From: Desulfobacteraceae bacterium
GTDB lineage: Bacteria; Desulfobacterota; Desulfobacteria; Desulfobacterales; Desulfobacteraceae
DNA length: 16,266 nucleotides
Direction: 5' to 3'
NCBI GenBank assembly: GCA_022712835.1
Contig: JAFLJU010000526.1
Coordinates: 1-16,266 of the forward strand
In this document: piece after piece, positions 16,233 to 16,266 of the stretch
Position numbering within the stretch: the stretch's first letter is position 1
Layout of the letters: each line of letters starts with the position of its first letter
Program-made: the position numbers and the translations under genes
Notes under the pieces: generated by a model
What the model was told of the DNA's origin: nothing
Database searches by the model: none
What the model saw: only the letters and a program-made list of their open reading frames with translations

Positions 16233-16266
16233 TCAATATTATCCCTGTTATTTCCTGCGGTTATAA

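Overview
This 16.3 kb window is a dense, almost entirely housekeeping stretch of a bacterial chromosome. The gene order rpmF–acpP–rpiB–glyA–dCMP deaminase–nrdR–ribD–ribE–ribBA–ribH–nusB, followed by queA–tgt beside hydrogenase genes, points to an anaerobic Desulfobacterota (former Deltaproteobacteria), most likely a sulfate-reducing Desulfobacterales relative. This placement rests on protein style and synteny recalled from memory, not on a search.

Region 1 (1–10249, minus strand) is a tightly packed run of 13 genes read from right to left. It begins at a good sigma70-type promoter at about 10330–10358 and runs: rpmF (L32), acpP, rpiB, glyA, dCMP deaminase, nrdR, ribD, ribE, ribBA, ribH, nusB, an MBL-fold hydrolase, and a pabB–pabC fusion cut by the left edge. 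The functions fit together. GlyA charges tetrahydrofolate with one-carbon units, PabBC makes the p-aminobenzoate part of folate, dCMP deaminase supplies dUMP for thymidylate, NrdR controls ribonucleotide reductase, and the four rib genes encode all the dedicated riboflavin-pathway enzymes normally found in one cluster. The fatty-acid genes that often lie between rpmF and rpiB (plsX, fabH, fabD, fabG, fabF) are absent; only acpP remains.

Region 2 (10474–11877, plus strand) is the single gene gltX (glutamyl-tRNA synthetase). It is divergent from rpmF and convergent with the next cluster, whose last gene overlaps its 3' end by 16 nt.

Region 3 (11862–16232, minus strand) reads DUF2065 membrane protein, queA, tgt, hypA, hypB, Memo-family protein. 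It joins the last steps of queuosine tRNA modification to nickel insertion for [NiFe] hydrogenase and to a Memo protein of unknown bacterial function.

I found no mobile element, CRISPR array, tRNA, rRNA, recognisable riboswitch or defence system. The items most worth a second look are small: a Gln in place of the metal-binding His in the RibB domain, three separate short tandem repeats (20 bp before glyA, 13 bp across the hypB stop codon, 12 bp inside pabB), a palindrome inside the rpmF promoter spacer, a TTG-started acpP overlapping a three-codon mini-ORF, an unusual substrate-pocket sequence in Tgt, and the Memo–HypBA linkage. I do not see convincing evidence for a wholly new system.
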